64,000 nucleotides of DNA, taken from positions 85,126,005-85,190,004 of the forward strand of contig CM035165.1 in the NCBI GenBank assembly GCA_020205615.1. Reading direction: 5' to 3'. Made by a program: the position numbers and the translations under genes. Origin of the DNA: Panax quinquefolius. Lineage: Eukaryota > Streptophyta > Magnoliopsida > Apiales > Araliaceae. How positions within the stretch are numbered: the first letter of the stretch is position 1; every line of letters starts with the position of its first letter. Shown piece by piece: positions 11,536-23,058 of this stretch. The notes below the pieces were generated by a model, which ran no database searches, was not told where the DNA came from, and saw nothing but the letters and a program-made list of their open reading frames with translations.

Positions 11536-12110
11536 GATACTGGCATGCCATGTAATCTCACAATCTCATTCACGTACATACGAGCATGACGTTCAAGGGA
11601 ATAAGTCTACTGTATAGGCAAGAAATGGGCAGACTTAGTTAATCTATTAACAATAACCTAAATCGCATCTATGCCTTAAGAAACCTTGGGAAGAACCATA
11701 ACGAAATCCATGGTAATGTGTTCCCACTTCTATGTCGGAATCTGAAGTGGTTGCAATGGACCCTTTTGCACTTGATGCTCTGCCTTTACACATTGACAAG
11801 TTAAACACCTCGAGATAAACTCCGCGATCTCTCTCTTCATATTGCTCCACCAAAATGTATGTCGAAGATCATGATATAATTTGGTACTACCAGGATAGAT
11901 TACAAATGGTGTGTTGTGTGCCTCCATCATGATTCTATGCTTCAAGTCAGAATCGTTAGGAACGCAAAGTATGGAGTTAACTCGAAGTATTCCTTCTTCA
12001 TCAATTCTTGCTTCTAGAATAGCACCTTCTTATACTTTCTTCTTTATACGCATCAGCTCCAGGTCCATAGCTTGAGCATCATTAACTTTATCGATTAAAG
12101 TTGGTTTTAC
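11536..12110 (-). pseudogene. pol: A2 integrase, N-terminal part only
   Basis: The minus frame at 11730-11945 contains the zinc-binding part: HPGSTKLYHDLRHTFWW-type sequence here starting YPGSTKLYHDLRHTFWW, then CLTCQCVKAEHQV. The first His of the HHCC site reads Tyr. 11647-11853 gives the following stretch in another frame. The piece ends near the codons for VRLHGMP, before the second catalytic Asp and Glu, where L1 begins at 11535. With two of the three DDE residues missing this cannot work. Confidence 0.85.
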
Positions 12111-12159
12111 TCGTATATTTGACATCATCACGTGGGTTCCTGGAGTCTTTAACTCTATC

Positions 12160-13400
12160 TCCATCCTTTGCAGGTCATACAAAATGGGCCTTTACGTTGA
12201 TAATATCGCACTCGTACCCGCATATGATCTTCTACTCAATGCGTCAGCTACTAGGTTCGTTTTTCCAGGATGGTATTGAATGGTATGGTCGCTTTGCCAC
12301 ATGTTGAGTTCTTTTTGGGTCAATAAATATTTTAGGCTTTTATGATCCATATAAATCTCCACTTTCTCCCCATACAGGTAGTGTCTCCAGATTTTCAACG
12401 CGATAACGACTGCTACCAACTCCAGATCATGAGTAGGATAATTCCTCTCATATTCTTTGAGTTATCGCGAGGCATAGGCTATGACTTTCTCATGTTGCAT
12501 GAGAACACATCCTAACCCTTTGCCTGAAGCATCGCTGTAGATAACAAATCCATCCAAACCAGATTGTATTGTCAGAACAGGTGCCGAAATGAGTCTCCTC
12601 TAGAGCTCTTGGAAACTCTTCTCGCATTCCTCACTCCATACGAATTTTGTATCTTTCCGAGTTAGCTAAGTTAATGGAGTAGCGATTCGAGAAAATCCTT
12701 CCACGAATCTTTGATAATAACCAGCTAAGCCTAGAAAGCTACGTACTTCGGTCACCGACTTCGATTGTTCCCAAATTTGTATTGCTTCAATCTTGGTCGG
12801 GTCAACAGATACTCCATGTTTTGACACCACGTGCCCAAGGAATGGTACTTCCTCAAGCCAGAACTCGTATTTCTTTAGCTTGGCATATAACTAGTTTTCA
12901 CGAAGCCTTTGAAGTACCAACTTCAAATGGCGCTCATGATCTTCACGACTTTTGGAAAAGATGAGGATGTCATCAATAAAGACAACAACGAACTGATCCA
13001 AATATTCTTTGAACACATGGTTCATCATATCCATGAAAGCCACAGGAGCATTAGTCAATCCAAAAGACATGACTAGGAATTCGCAATGCTCATAACGAGT
13101 TCTGAAAGCAGTCTTCGGAATATCCTCAGTTTTAATCTTCAGCTGATGATATCTAGAACGAAGATCGATCTTTGAAAAGAATTGTGCTCCTTGCAACTGG
13201 TCGAATAGGTCATCAATGCGAGGTAGCGGATACCTATTCTTGATGGTGACGTGGTTCAATTCTCGGTAATCAATACAAAGTCACATACTCCCATCTTTCT
13301 TCTTTACGAATAAAACAGGAGCACCCTAAGGAGATGTACTAGGATGATTTAAACCGATGTCTAACAACTCCTGTAGTTGGACCTTTAATTCCTGAAGTTA
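12160..13400 (-). pseudogene. pol: A2 reverse transcriptase and RNase H (broken)
   Basis: RT palm and fingers are open at 12891-13259 from [16 protein letters not shown] to the catalytic FIDD in [14 protein letters not shown], then a stop replaces a residue near 12890. The tether and RNase H follow in broken frames, with RNase H open at 12192-12419 ([20 protein letters not shown], then [13 protein letters not shown]). The LCIDYREL block lies just upstream, near 13260-13300, in a shifted frame. Catalytic Asp residues of RT are kept, which makes this one of the less worn RTs of the window. Confidence 0.85.
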
Positions 13401-15226
13401 AATAGGAGCCATTCGATATGGGGTTTTAGAAATGGGCTTTGTACCAGCTTCAAGGTCAATAAAGAATTCAACTTCATGTTCTGGGGGTAGACCGGGAAGT
13501 TCTTCAGGAAATACGTCAGGAAATTCACTAACAACAAAAATATTATTCAAATCTGACGTGTTTTTGTTCAAGTCCGTGACATGGGCTAAGAAAGTTTGAC
13601 ATTCGTTTTTCAATAAACGAATAGCTTTATGGCTTGATATGATAGCGATTGACTTTAGTGGTTTGGTTGCTTGAATTCGCATAACAGGTTGGTTAGGAAT
13701 ATGAAAACTAACAACCTTACGAAAATAATTAATTTTGGCATGATGAATAGTTAACCAATCAATCCCTAAAATCACATCAAATGCAAGTATTTTTAAAGAA
13801 ATAAGATCGACAGGTAATGTGATGGTACCAACTTGGATCAAACAAGATTTATAAATCGTATATGTAATGAAAGTTTCTCCTAACGGAGTTTCAACAGATA
13901 ATTTAAAGTCTAATTTCTCCGGAGTCAAGTTCAAATGTTGAGCACAAGCAAGAGAGATAAAAGAATGGGTAGAACCGGTATCTAATAAGGTATAAATTTC
14001 GTAAGAGTTTATGATTAGCTTACCCGTGATCACCTCGTTCGGGTTCCTCGTGTTTTGGGCAGTCACGACAAACGCCCTTCTAGGAACCACCAACTTTGAC
14101 TTGTCCGGGACAGCCTTTGGAGTCACCATCCCCGTTGGACTTGGTTTCGCTACAAGATAATCTCTAGCTATATAATCTTCCTTTCCACAGTTATAACACA
14201 CCTTGGATTGTTGTGGGCAGTTTGGGCTGATATGTCCCTCTTTCCCGCATTTGTAACATACGATCGGTGATTGATCTCCTCCCCTAGAAACAGTTGGTGT
14301 TGAAGTCTTCACGTTATCATTGTTGTACCTTCTCTTTTTGAAATCTCCTCCCAACTCGCTTCTTCTATTATCATGGCCACGATTACCACCAGAGTGGTTA
14401 TCGCTTTTGTCCGAATGTTTTCCTCCCATTGGTTGTCATTGTTCGATGATCGCCGCCACCCAGATGATATTTGGTTGTGGTCCTTCGATTGAACATACTC
14501 ATTATCTCGTTCTAATAATTGAGCCATGTTTACAACATCTGAATATAAAGAAAATTTATGAGAGATAAGATATTACCGAATCTCGGGTTTTAGACCTCTC
14601 AGAAACATTCGCGTCATTCTCTACCAAATGAGGTGCAAACCTGGATAACTCTGCGAACTTAGCCTCGTACTGAGACACAGTCATGTTTTTCTGTTCCAGT
14701 CTAATAAACTCTACCTCCTTCATATGATGAATACTTTCAGGAAAGTACTTGTCATTGAATAGTTTCTGAAATGTTTCCCAAGACATATTGAGTGTACCGT
14801 TCTCAGTACGCTTCACAGACTCCCACCAAGAGTCTCGCTTTTACCACGGAACATAAAGGTGGCAAATGGAACCTTCGTTCTCCGCATCCCAAGACATCAA
14901 ATATCTTGGTAATTTGTTTAACCCACGCTTTCGCCTTTGATTGGATTCGACTTTCCCACAAATTCGGTGGTCCCACCTCTTTGAACTGCGTTTGGTTTGT
15001 GAAGTCGCGCTTTATCATTTCCACCCGTCTCATTGCGTACACGAGTCTCCTAAATGCCGCTTTTGCATGAACCGTAAAAAGTTCTAAACATTCCATCATT
15101 CATCGCTTGTTCCAGTAGTGTTGTTTTATGGGAGGAATATTGCCTTCCGCTGCATCGCCCCTAGTTGGTGATTAAAGGTGTCTCAACGGTCTCATTCACT
15201 CCATTGTTAACATTTTCAGCTGCCAT
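13398..15226 (-). pseudogene. gag: A2 gag-protease, with a 343-codon open piece
   Basis: Gag starts at the ATG ending at 15226 (MAAENVNNGVNET) and is broken several times before 14430. From 14429 to 13398 it is open for 343 codons: an Asn/Gly/Ser-rich linker, a complete CCHC knuckle (CYKCGKEGHISPNC, about residues 58-71), a second damaged one (CYNCGKEDYIARDY), protease with the intact LLDTGSTHSFIS (near residue 150), ILGIDWLT, and the linker to RT ending [12 protein letters not shown] TPYRMAPI. Gag packages RNA and the protease matures the particle. It is closer to working than A1, because DTG and one knuckle survive. Confidence 0.85.
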
Positions 15227-15400
15227 TCTCAAATACTGCCATAAAATAAGGGTTAATTAAAGAAATTGACATACCACATAATACCCCTATATTCTGACCG
15301 ACCCACAAATAAGCTTAGGTAGGACACACTAGCGAATGATTTACACGTCTGTCCCCTCCTAGTTCTATTCCCCGATCTCCGCCAGAGACCATATCCCTAA

Positions 15401-15413
15401 GCTCTGATACAAA
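15401..15413 (-). other. A2 primer-binding site
   Basis: On the minus strand TTTGTATCAGAGC, an initiator-Met tRNA complement with one change, next to LTR end GGGGGCGTCACA. Confidence 0.8.
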
Positions 15414-15959
15414 CTGTGACGCCCCCAAAATAGGTATACATCACCCATTCTGAGTCGCCAAATATATGGTACAAAAAACAACTACAACATTATTATTACA
15501 ATTGTCGTGCAAAATACGACAACACATACTGTGAGTTTAAATACAAATATTGTCTTCTAGACAGTATTCAAACTCAAGTAAGTCCTCATTACAATTATTG
15601 ATACACTATTTTACAAAATAGTGAGGACTACTAAAACAACTATCTTGAATCATCACTCCACCCCTATTTAGTTCTCGCTAAATTCTCACCTCCTGAGAAG
15701 AAAAATGGAACAAAAAGGAAAAGGGTGAGCTCAACTAGCCCAGTAAAGAATATTATGACTAAGATAATATACAACAAATTATCATTAGTCCTCAACAGGG
15801 AAAAATCTGATAGAATATAATAGATAACAAGTTTTAGATTAACAACTGTAGCGGAAACAACAATCCATTAGAAGAGTCAAGTAGAGAATGAATTCTACTA
15901 TCTTCTATGATTTTAAAGTCCATCATCAATATTTTATCCCTGTAACATCAATCAATATA

Positions 15960-16125
15960 CATCTTGAATTTAGTATTCATCTTTGCACTATAGGCCAACA
16001 ATATTCATTTGTATCACCAGTTGGTCATGTTAATCTCAACACCTATTGATCTTTGCACTACAGACAAAGATATTCATCAGTTAATCATTCATCTTTGCAC
16101 TACAGGCCAAAGATATTCAGTAATA
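15960..16125 (-). repeat. leader hairpins in A2 LTR
   Basis: Three copies, minus strand, of the ATCTTTGnCCTGTAGTGCAAAGAT hairpin also seen at 9965-10375 and 63345-63500. Confidence 0.75.
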
Positions 16126-16353
16126 TCATCATTTAGGACTGAGGATGATGAAAAATATTTTAAAGAAAATGAATCCAGTGAGACAAAAGGACAAATATTA
16201 GGGATTCGTACTTTTAGATAATCCAAGTTCAAAAATACTTTATAATAAACCATAGTGGAGTAAAATTCAAAAATGAAGATCAAAACATGAATACAATCAA
16301 AGATAGTAACCATAATCGACATCTTTGACAAAGAAGAGAAAATTTCATTTTTC

Positions 16354-16530
16354 TGTGAATAGTGTCGTATTCGTGAATAGTGCCGTATACGTGAATAGTA
16401 ACCCCGACACAAAAAGGTAGAAATTCCACAAGAAAAATTATACTTCGTGAATAGTACTCGTGAATAGTACCGTATTCGTGAATAGTGCCATATACGTGAA
16501 TAGTGCCGTATACGTGAATAGTAACTTCGA
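16354..16530 (-). repeat. ACTATTCAC minisatellite in A2 LTR
   Basis: About eight CACTATTCACG units, spaced 14-20 bases apart, in two blocks separated by an AT-rich gap. Confidence 0.85.
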
Positions 16531-16797
16531 CATGAAAAGGTAAAAATTTCATAATAAAATTCATATCAATATTTTGGCATAATGATATTGAACGAAATAA
16601 CATCATTTATGAAGAAAATAACATTCCTTACCTTAAAAGAACAGTACTTCTGACTGGAATATTGGATGTAATGCCGAAGAAAACTTACACTGAATAGCGA
16701 CTCTCAAAGTATCCAAATACTCACAAAAATAGGCTCGATAATATATAGAGAGAAAACTTATGTTTCTGGTGTGATTTTCAATTCAAACCCAAGCACC

Positions 16798-16805
16798 TAT
16801 TTATA
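16798..16805 (-). promoter_or_regulatory. TATA box of A2 LTR
   Basis: TATAAATA on the minus strand, in the same context as 8842 and 62756. Confidence 0.6.
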
Positions 16806-17348
16806 GAAAAATGCTAGAACGCCAAAGGAGACTAAATTAATAAAATATTATTTTTTTTCTATGCACATTTATTTGAAAAAATCAAGCACTCCACTTTTGA
16901 ACCAAAAATTCAACACATTTTTCCACCAAAAATAAAAGTGGGTCCCACCCATGTTTTTAATAAAAAAATATTTATTTCCGAAACTTCAATAATTCATAAT
17001 AAATAGTCCTTTTATCAGAAAAATTTGAATCTCATGTTTATTCCATTGGAAATTTAATTCTCTACAAATTTGTAGATTTAAGTTTTTTCAAATTCCAAAC
17101 GAAAAATGACCGAAATCCACATACGGATGATTTTTAATACCTCCATTCCGACAAAATACTGATAAAATACCTCATCATTAATTCCTTCATTTATATCCAC
17201 AAAAAATAAATATTTCCCTATCCATCATTTATATCCACATAAAATAAATATTTCCTTATCATATAAATCAATAATTAATTATTCATAAATAATATTATGT
17301 AATTCACAATTATGACAACCAAAGTCGCTCCTGTGAAAAGGGCTTTCC

Positions 17349-17367
17349 GATAAGGATTTCTCCTCAT
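17349..17367 (-). promoter_or_regulatory. U3 stem-loop, A2 LTR
   Basis: The minus strand reads ATGAGGA-GAAA-TCCTTATC: the same loop, with one G-T pair in the stem. Confidence 0.55.
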
Positions 17368-18021
17368 CATGGCCGCAATTAGGTGATCAAACCCTTTCCT
17401 ATACGTAACTTTCTTAGACATCGCTAATAATGCTATCTAATAATATTATTCAAATAATATAAATTATTGATCGGATAATGGGAAATATCTTTGCAAAGAT
17501 GACAATTATCAAACAACAATAATATAAAATATCAACGTAGCAATTATTGAATCAATATAATAAAATATTGAACAAAGAATTATTGTAATAATTATCGAGT
17601 AAGGTCTTCACGTAAGAATCAATAATTCAAAAATACCATGCAAGACTGCGTGTGCCATCGCGCGTAACCATGCCAGACATCGTATTTTAACCAATTGGGT
17701 ATTCCAAGCGGTGTTAATCTAGTGAATAACTACATCATTATTTGTTAAAACTCAAACTTATCATTTTCTTCATCCGACCGTTTTTCGTTATGGGGACCAC
17801 AAATGGCTACGCCGTCGTACGAATATTCCCCGACAGCAAGAATATTCCACGACCAAACAAATATTCCTCGACAACAATGAATATTTTATAACCACTTGCT
17901 TATTTTACAAAATTTGCACATTTCACCCATAACCAAAGTATTATATCAAATTAACACCTTATTATTCACAATAATAAATAGAGGAATTTAAATTTTATTT
18001 ATAAAAAGTTGGGGTCTTACA

Positions 18022-18684
18022 ATATGACCGTGTCACAGTACGAAGCTAAGTTTGCCGAGTTGTCCTAGTTTGCGTCCTACTTGGTTGATAATGATGAGAG
18101 AATGACGCGGATGTTTCAAAGAGGTTTGAAACCTAAGATACGTCAATACCTAATTTCTCACAAACTGTGTTTGTATTCAGATGTTATAAATAGGGCTCAG
18201 TTTTTGGAGCGCGACAATGAGTCAACCCAATCAAGAGAGAGCAACCGGTAAATTGATAATACCAGTGGTAGCAGTAATCAAAGCGGTGACAACAAACGTG
18301 GAGGGAATCAACATGCCAGAAATGGTAACCACTTCGGTGGTAATCATGGCCAAGATAATAGAAGTGGAAATTTCAAGAAGAGGAAATTCAATAATGATGG
18401 AAAGACGCCAAGACCAACAATTGTTGTTAAGGAAGGAGAACGATCGCCTACGGTCAGATATGTTACAAATCTATGGGGAGGGACACATCATTCAAACTGT
18501 ATATGCAATTCAAAGCATGTTATAATTATGGATGAGAAGGTCACCTAGCCCGATTTTATCGTGCACCAAAGTTAAGTCCAGCTGGGACGGAGGCATCAAA
18601 GGCCGTCCCAGACAACACAAAATTGGTAGTTCAAGGGAGAGCGTTTTTCGTAACCTCCCAAAAAGCGAGGAATTCGAACGAGGT
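18022..18684 (+). pseudogene. gag: A3 gag, C-terminal part
   Basis: It starts in mid-gene at ATATGACCGTGTC, which in A4 (50376) follows GAGCAAAACA. It holds the capsid end (MTRMF-type region, RGLKPKIRQYLISHKLC), the Asn/Gly-rich linker and worn knuckles near 18450-18560, and ends in the AARNPNEV-type codons at the B insertion site. Frameshifts near 18225 and 18530 break it. It would have been gag nucleocapsid upstream of the protease at 42628. Confidence 0.8.
18680..18684. other. B target-site duplication, left copy (GAGGT)
   Basis: GAGGT just before TGTGACACCCCC; the same five bases follow the other end of B at 42623-42627. Five bp is normal for Ty3/gypsy. Confidence 0.9.
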
Positions 18685-21412
18685 TGTGACACCCCCAAAT
18701 CCGGGTACTTCAATTCCACGGGATTTGGTGTTCACTGTACAAATATCATCTATCTATCTACCCATAATAAATGCAAACCATACAATAGATAGAAATAAAA
18801 TCGTCCCCTTATGGGGTTACAACATCCGAATAGTAAATACAATCCCAGGTCAAACTAACCTTAAACATCTGTGCGAAAACATAAACAATTAATAAGTCTT
18901 AACAACATTAAGTCTTAAAACATAAATTCAACATCTCATAAATACAAGTCTTCAACATTTGTTAACCTTTGCCTCATTTTTTTAGTAGTAGAAGAAGGCT
19001 CGTGCATTTTTTTGTTCTTAATCGCAATGTTATTATTAGCAAGAGTGAGCATAATTACTCACAAATAAAATAATGAAATAACAATGTATAATAACATGCG
19101 AGGAATCAAAGACTTCAAATAAAAGCTCAACTTTTGAATCAAGAATGAATAACAAGAATCAAAAAAATTTTTGAGGGTCATAAGACCTTGAACTATGTCC
19201 TAGGTTAGCAAGGGTTATACTTGAAACCTTTAATAAATCATAAGACTATGGACCTTTCTACTCGCATTTTTGGGGATCAGCCCTTAGTACCATCATCATG
19301 CACAATATCTTAACGTTAACGATAAGTAAATCCCTTTCATAGGGTTGTTCATCTCATTTGACATTAGAGTCCGCACTCAAAGGAAGTTTGGTTTGGATAA
19401 ATCAATAAGGGTTCTGAATTTAGAATGTTCATCAACTATGGACTAGTTGAATCAATAAGGATTCGCTAGTCTAACAAGGTTCAACAATAAATGATATTTA
19501 TAATGAATAACGATCTCAATAGGTATACAATAGAACAATTATTGTATAACAGAATCATACTTTGAAAAGATAGTAAATCTTTAACATAACAAATGAACTT
19601 GATTTATAAACTTGAATAATGATAACAAGTAGGGTTAGGAAACTTGCCTCGCGCGTAGATTACACGTTAATTAAATACGTTCCTTGAATTTAATCCTACA
19701 TATCATTTCCATTCACAACTATAGTTAATTATAATGTAAATAGTCATCATAAGTTCACTCTCTTTGTCTAATTTGAATTATGACTATACTTAGCCAATTA
19801 TCGCACTTATTATCACATAATAACACTTCATGAATAATAAGCTAACTACGCATTTAATAATTTGGTCCACATGCAATTATGTTATCGACATGTAAATAAT
19901 CTGTTTTAACATCTCACTGTACTTCTAACATATTCTTATGTTCATTAAATTAGATTAACATCACATTCATGGACTTAAACACTTTAAAATTTTAGTTTCG
20001 AACCTTTCAGAGTGGTGGTATGCATACGCCACATCGTTAGATCGATTCTTCATATCATTGCATGCTGCGCATGGCTGCGGCACTGGTCAATGGCATCATG
20101 GCATGCGTGGCTCGAGTCAATACATGACTCTTATACTCAGTATGTTATTGCATGACTGCAACAGACATTACGACAGAAATGGCAGTTCGCGAAAAATCGC
20201 AGAACATGCCAATTTCTACCAATTTGTTATTTCTTACATGTAATTTGACATACCCATATACTAGAATTCGTATATAATCATTACTCAACGTTTATAGAGT
20301 GATTTTAACCAACTAAAACATATAATTACAGAATTAAAACATGAAATTTTCATTGTTCTTTGTGTTCTTGAAGATTTTGAACAAAAACATAAAATTTAAC
20401 ACTACGGATTCGTTATAACACCGAATCCATTCATTTAAGGTTTGGTCTCTTCGTATGAACATGCATAATAACATTCAAGTGTAAATTTTACTAAACGATT
20501 TATGTTTTGCATAGTAAAATCACGTATAAGGCCATATAGCCATACTCTAAACTCTGTAACTTTTGAGGCCATATCACATGTTAATATTATAAAACTGATG
20601 TTATGGTTTACATAATATATATTTAATCAAATATGATTTGGTAACATTTAACACATATACAAACTCATAATCATACCCTTTCCCAAATACAGAGACTTTA
20701 CAAACGGTGAAGCCATTTTTTTTATGAAAACTAAATGACGTAAAAAGATAATTTGAGTTTAGAGAATTTACCCAAAGTGTACATTTAGAAGAGATGATCA
20801 ATGATGATCCTTTCACAAATGATTGTTGATTACACACTCACAATTCCTCTCAAACTTCTCAATTCTCTCTCTGTGATTTACTTGTTAACTTATAAAAGTG
20901 AAGAAAATAAAGAAGACGTCGAATATATCAAATAAACTGACGCGCGTTGAGGTCAGTTAACCCAATCATGGGTAACTGCTAATAACTCCCATTAAGGCCA
21001 TGTTTGGCTAGGCTTAATTGATTCAAAATCATTTAATTTAATAAATCTCTTATACTATACTTTAAATCGTGTCACACCCAGTTATACAATAACTCAAATA
21101 TATTATTTAATTTAATATAAATAAAATATAATAATTTCTCATTAATTCACATACTCATATAATTAATTTTCTCATTAATTATAAAATAATATTAGGCTTA
21201 TTAAATATTTCATTTAATTTAATAAACTCACATAATTACATACTTTGAATAATAAAATTCTCTACATTAATTCAATAAATATAACTCATATAATTAAATT
21301 AATCTATCACAATTGAATCAATTAATTATTTAATCTAATAATTAAATCATCGAAAATATTTATTTACTTCAATAAATATTAAAATTAAATTACAAAAATC
21401 TCGTTCGTCACA
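18685..21412 (-). repeat. B 3' LTR
   Basis: It runs from TGTGACGAACGAG (minus strand at 21412) to GGATTTGGGGGTGTCACA at 18685, 2.73 kb. Probable TATA (TTTTATAAG) near 20890. Donor-like GGGTAAATT at 20771. The acceptor that is present in the 5' copy (TTGTAG at 30981) reads TTGCG here. A patch at about 20015-20200 differs strongly from the 5' copy. No gene lies in it. Confidence 0.9.
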
Positions 21413-21510
21413 TCTTTCCCCCCTTAAAAGGATTCTGACCCCAGAATCACGACTCAATAAATTCAACCCGTCACATTCTCCCCCCTTACAAAGATTCAGT
21501 CCCCAGAATT
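21404..21510 (-). repeat. duplicated polypurine tract / LTR-edge in B
   Basis: Minus strand: AAGGGGGGAAAGATGTGACG marks the real tract and LTR start (21412). About 62 bases upstream lies AAGGGGGGAGAATGTGACG (21466-21490), each preceded by ATTCTGGGG-like sequence. The second copy mimics an LTR edge inside the element. Confidence 0.75.
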
Positions 21511-21522
21511 GCTTACACATAA

Positions 21523-23058
21523 TTAAGTAAATAAATGAGGATAATTCTTCATCATATTCTCTTCGAGTTCTCATGTAGCTTCTTCAGCGTTGTGGTTCCT
21601 CCAAATTACCTTAACAGAAGGTATTACTTTATTTCTGAGGACTTGTTCTTTTCTATCGACTATTTGAACAGGAATTTCTTCGTAAGATAAATTTTTTTCA
21701 AAATGTAGGGGTTCGTATTCAATTACATGCTTGTAATCGGGTGTGTAGGGTCGTAAAATAGAAACATGGAAGACGTTATGGACATTCTCGAGTGATGGAG
21801 GTAAGACTACCTCATACGCAATTTCTCAGATTATTTGCAGTACTTCAAATGGTCCAATGAATCTTGGGCTTAATTTTCCTTTCTTTCCGAATCTAGTCTT
21901 TCCCTTCCAGGGAGAGACTTTCAAGAAAACATAACTACCCGATTCAAACTCAACATTTTTACGATGTGAATCAACATATTTCTTCTGTCTATCTTGAGCT
22001 GCTACCAGTCGTGTTCGGATCACTTTGACTATTTCGCCGCTTCATCGCATTCAATTTCGCCTTAGCAATTGCCTTTCACCAACTTCATCCCAGTAAAGCG
22101 GACTTCTGCACTTTCTATCGTATAACGCTTCATAAGGTGGCATGCCTATACTAGCGTGGTAACTGTTGTTGTAGCCGAACTCTACTAACGGTAGGTGATC
22201 ATCCCAATTCCCTTTAAAGTCCATCACACAGGCTCTTAATATATCTTCTAATGTCAGAATCGTTCTTCTCTCTCGTCCGTCTGCTGTTTTGAGGGTGGTA
22301 TGTCAGACTCATTCGCAATTTGCATCCATGCATTCCTGAAGACGTTTCCAGAAATTTGATGTGAAGCGTGGATCCCTATCGAAAACAATTGACACTAGCA
22401 CTCCATGCTTCGAAACAATCTCTTTTACGTATAACCTCGCCAACTGATCTAAATTGAATCTGATTTTGATCGGAAGGAAGTGTGCGGATTTCGTCAGTCG
22501 GTCAATGATAACCCATACTACGTCGTAGCCTTTCTGAGTCATCGGAAGGCCAACCACGAAGTCCATTGTAATATTTTCCCATTTCCATTTTGGGATTTCC
22601 AACGGTTGAAGCAATCCACTTGGTCTCTGATGTTCTGCTTTCACTTTCTGACAAGTAAGATATTTGGCAACACATTCTGCAACATCTCGTTTTAAATTTG
22701 GCCACCAGAAATGTTGTCAAAGATCTTGGTACATTTTGGTACTACTAGGGTGAATCGAATATCGTGAACTGTGAGCCTCGCTCAAAATTTCTTCCTTAAT
22801 CTCTTGTACTGGCGGAACCCAAATTCTACTTTCAAATCCAAGTATTCCTTCCTTATCCATCTTAAATCTCGGTTCAGTTCCTTCAGATATCTTCTTTGTC
22901 ACCTTTTTACATTCTTCATCCTGAAGCTGAGCCTCCTTTACTTTATCTAGTAGAGTTATACCAGATTCCATCTGAAATAGCTTCTCATCAATCTCCATAG
23001 GATACTTCACTTCCAACTCCAGTTTCTCCATTTTCGCAATTAGCTCCTCCCTGAGCAA
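21523..23058 (-). pseudogene. pol: B integrase with chromodomain-like tail (broken)
   Basis: The minus strand gives the linker and zinc part (22717-23058), then core at 22309-22644 with the first Asp in ITMDFVVGLP and the second in IVFDRDPRF; the Glu region HPQ..SERT is frameshifted near 22270-22300. The SH3-like part is open at 21826-22023 (FGKKGKLSPRFIGPFEVL). The tail reads VKVIWRNHNAEEAT and then TGA at 21571-21573 in place of the usual Trp, followed by NYPHLF and a natural stop at 21523. It would bind LTR ends and, through the tail, chromatin. At least three breaks make it inactive. Confidence 0.85.

Larger units (their letters stand above)
15693..16631 (-). other. putative leader intron of A2 LTR
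   Basis: Donor TTTAAG|GTAAGG at 16631. GAGCTCACCC, then a long pyrimidine run and TTCTTCTCAG| at 15693. The acceptor is nearly identical to the one at 63776. Confidence 0.5.
11536..18021 (-). mobile_element. A2: Ty3/gypsy element, 5' LTR and gag to mid-integrase only
   Basis: On the minus strand: 5' LTR 18021-15415, PBS, gag, protease, RT, RNase H and the first part of integrase, which stops at the codons for HGMP next to L1. The integrase C-terminus and 3' LTR are gone. The outer LTR tip TGTAAGACCCC is exact at 18021 and abuts A3 gag (ATATGACCGTG), so A2 inserted into A3 gag. The second ATATG copy expected on the other side is missing, so a later deletion took A2's 3' half and A3's 5' half. 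Confidence 0.9.
15415..18021 (-). repeat. A2 5' LTR (beta subtype), both tips intact
   Basis: It starts TGTAAGACCCC (minus strand from 18021) and ends GGGGGCGTCACA (15415), about 2.6 kb. TATA 16798-16805, U3 stem-loop 17349-17367, minisatellite 16354-16530, leader hairpins 15960-16125, possible leader intron 15693-16631. No gene lies in it. Confidence 0.9.

Noticed and set aside
1..18021. A1 and A2 as one element duplicated by assembly
   Set aside because: They differ in LTR subtype, gag start (MTSENV against MAAENV), protease motif (DTS against DTG) and damage pattern.
20058..20243. Short open frames in the variable B LTR patch (also 41267-41458)
   Set aside because: The two LTR copies give unrelated proteins there, so no frame is kept.
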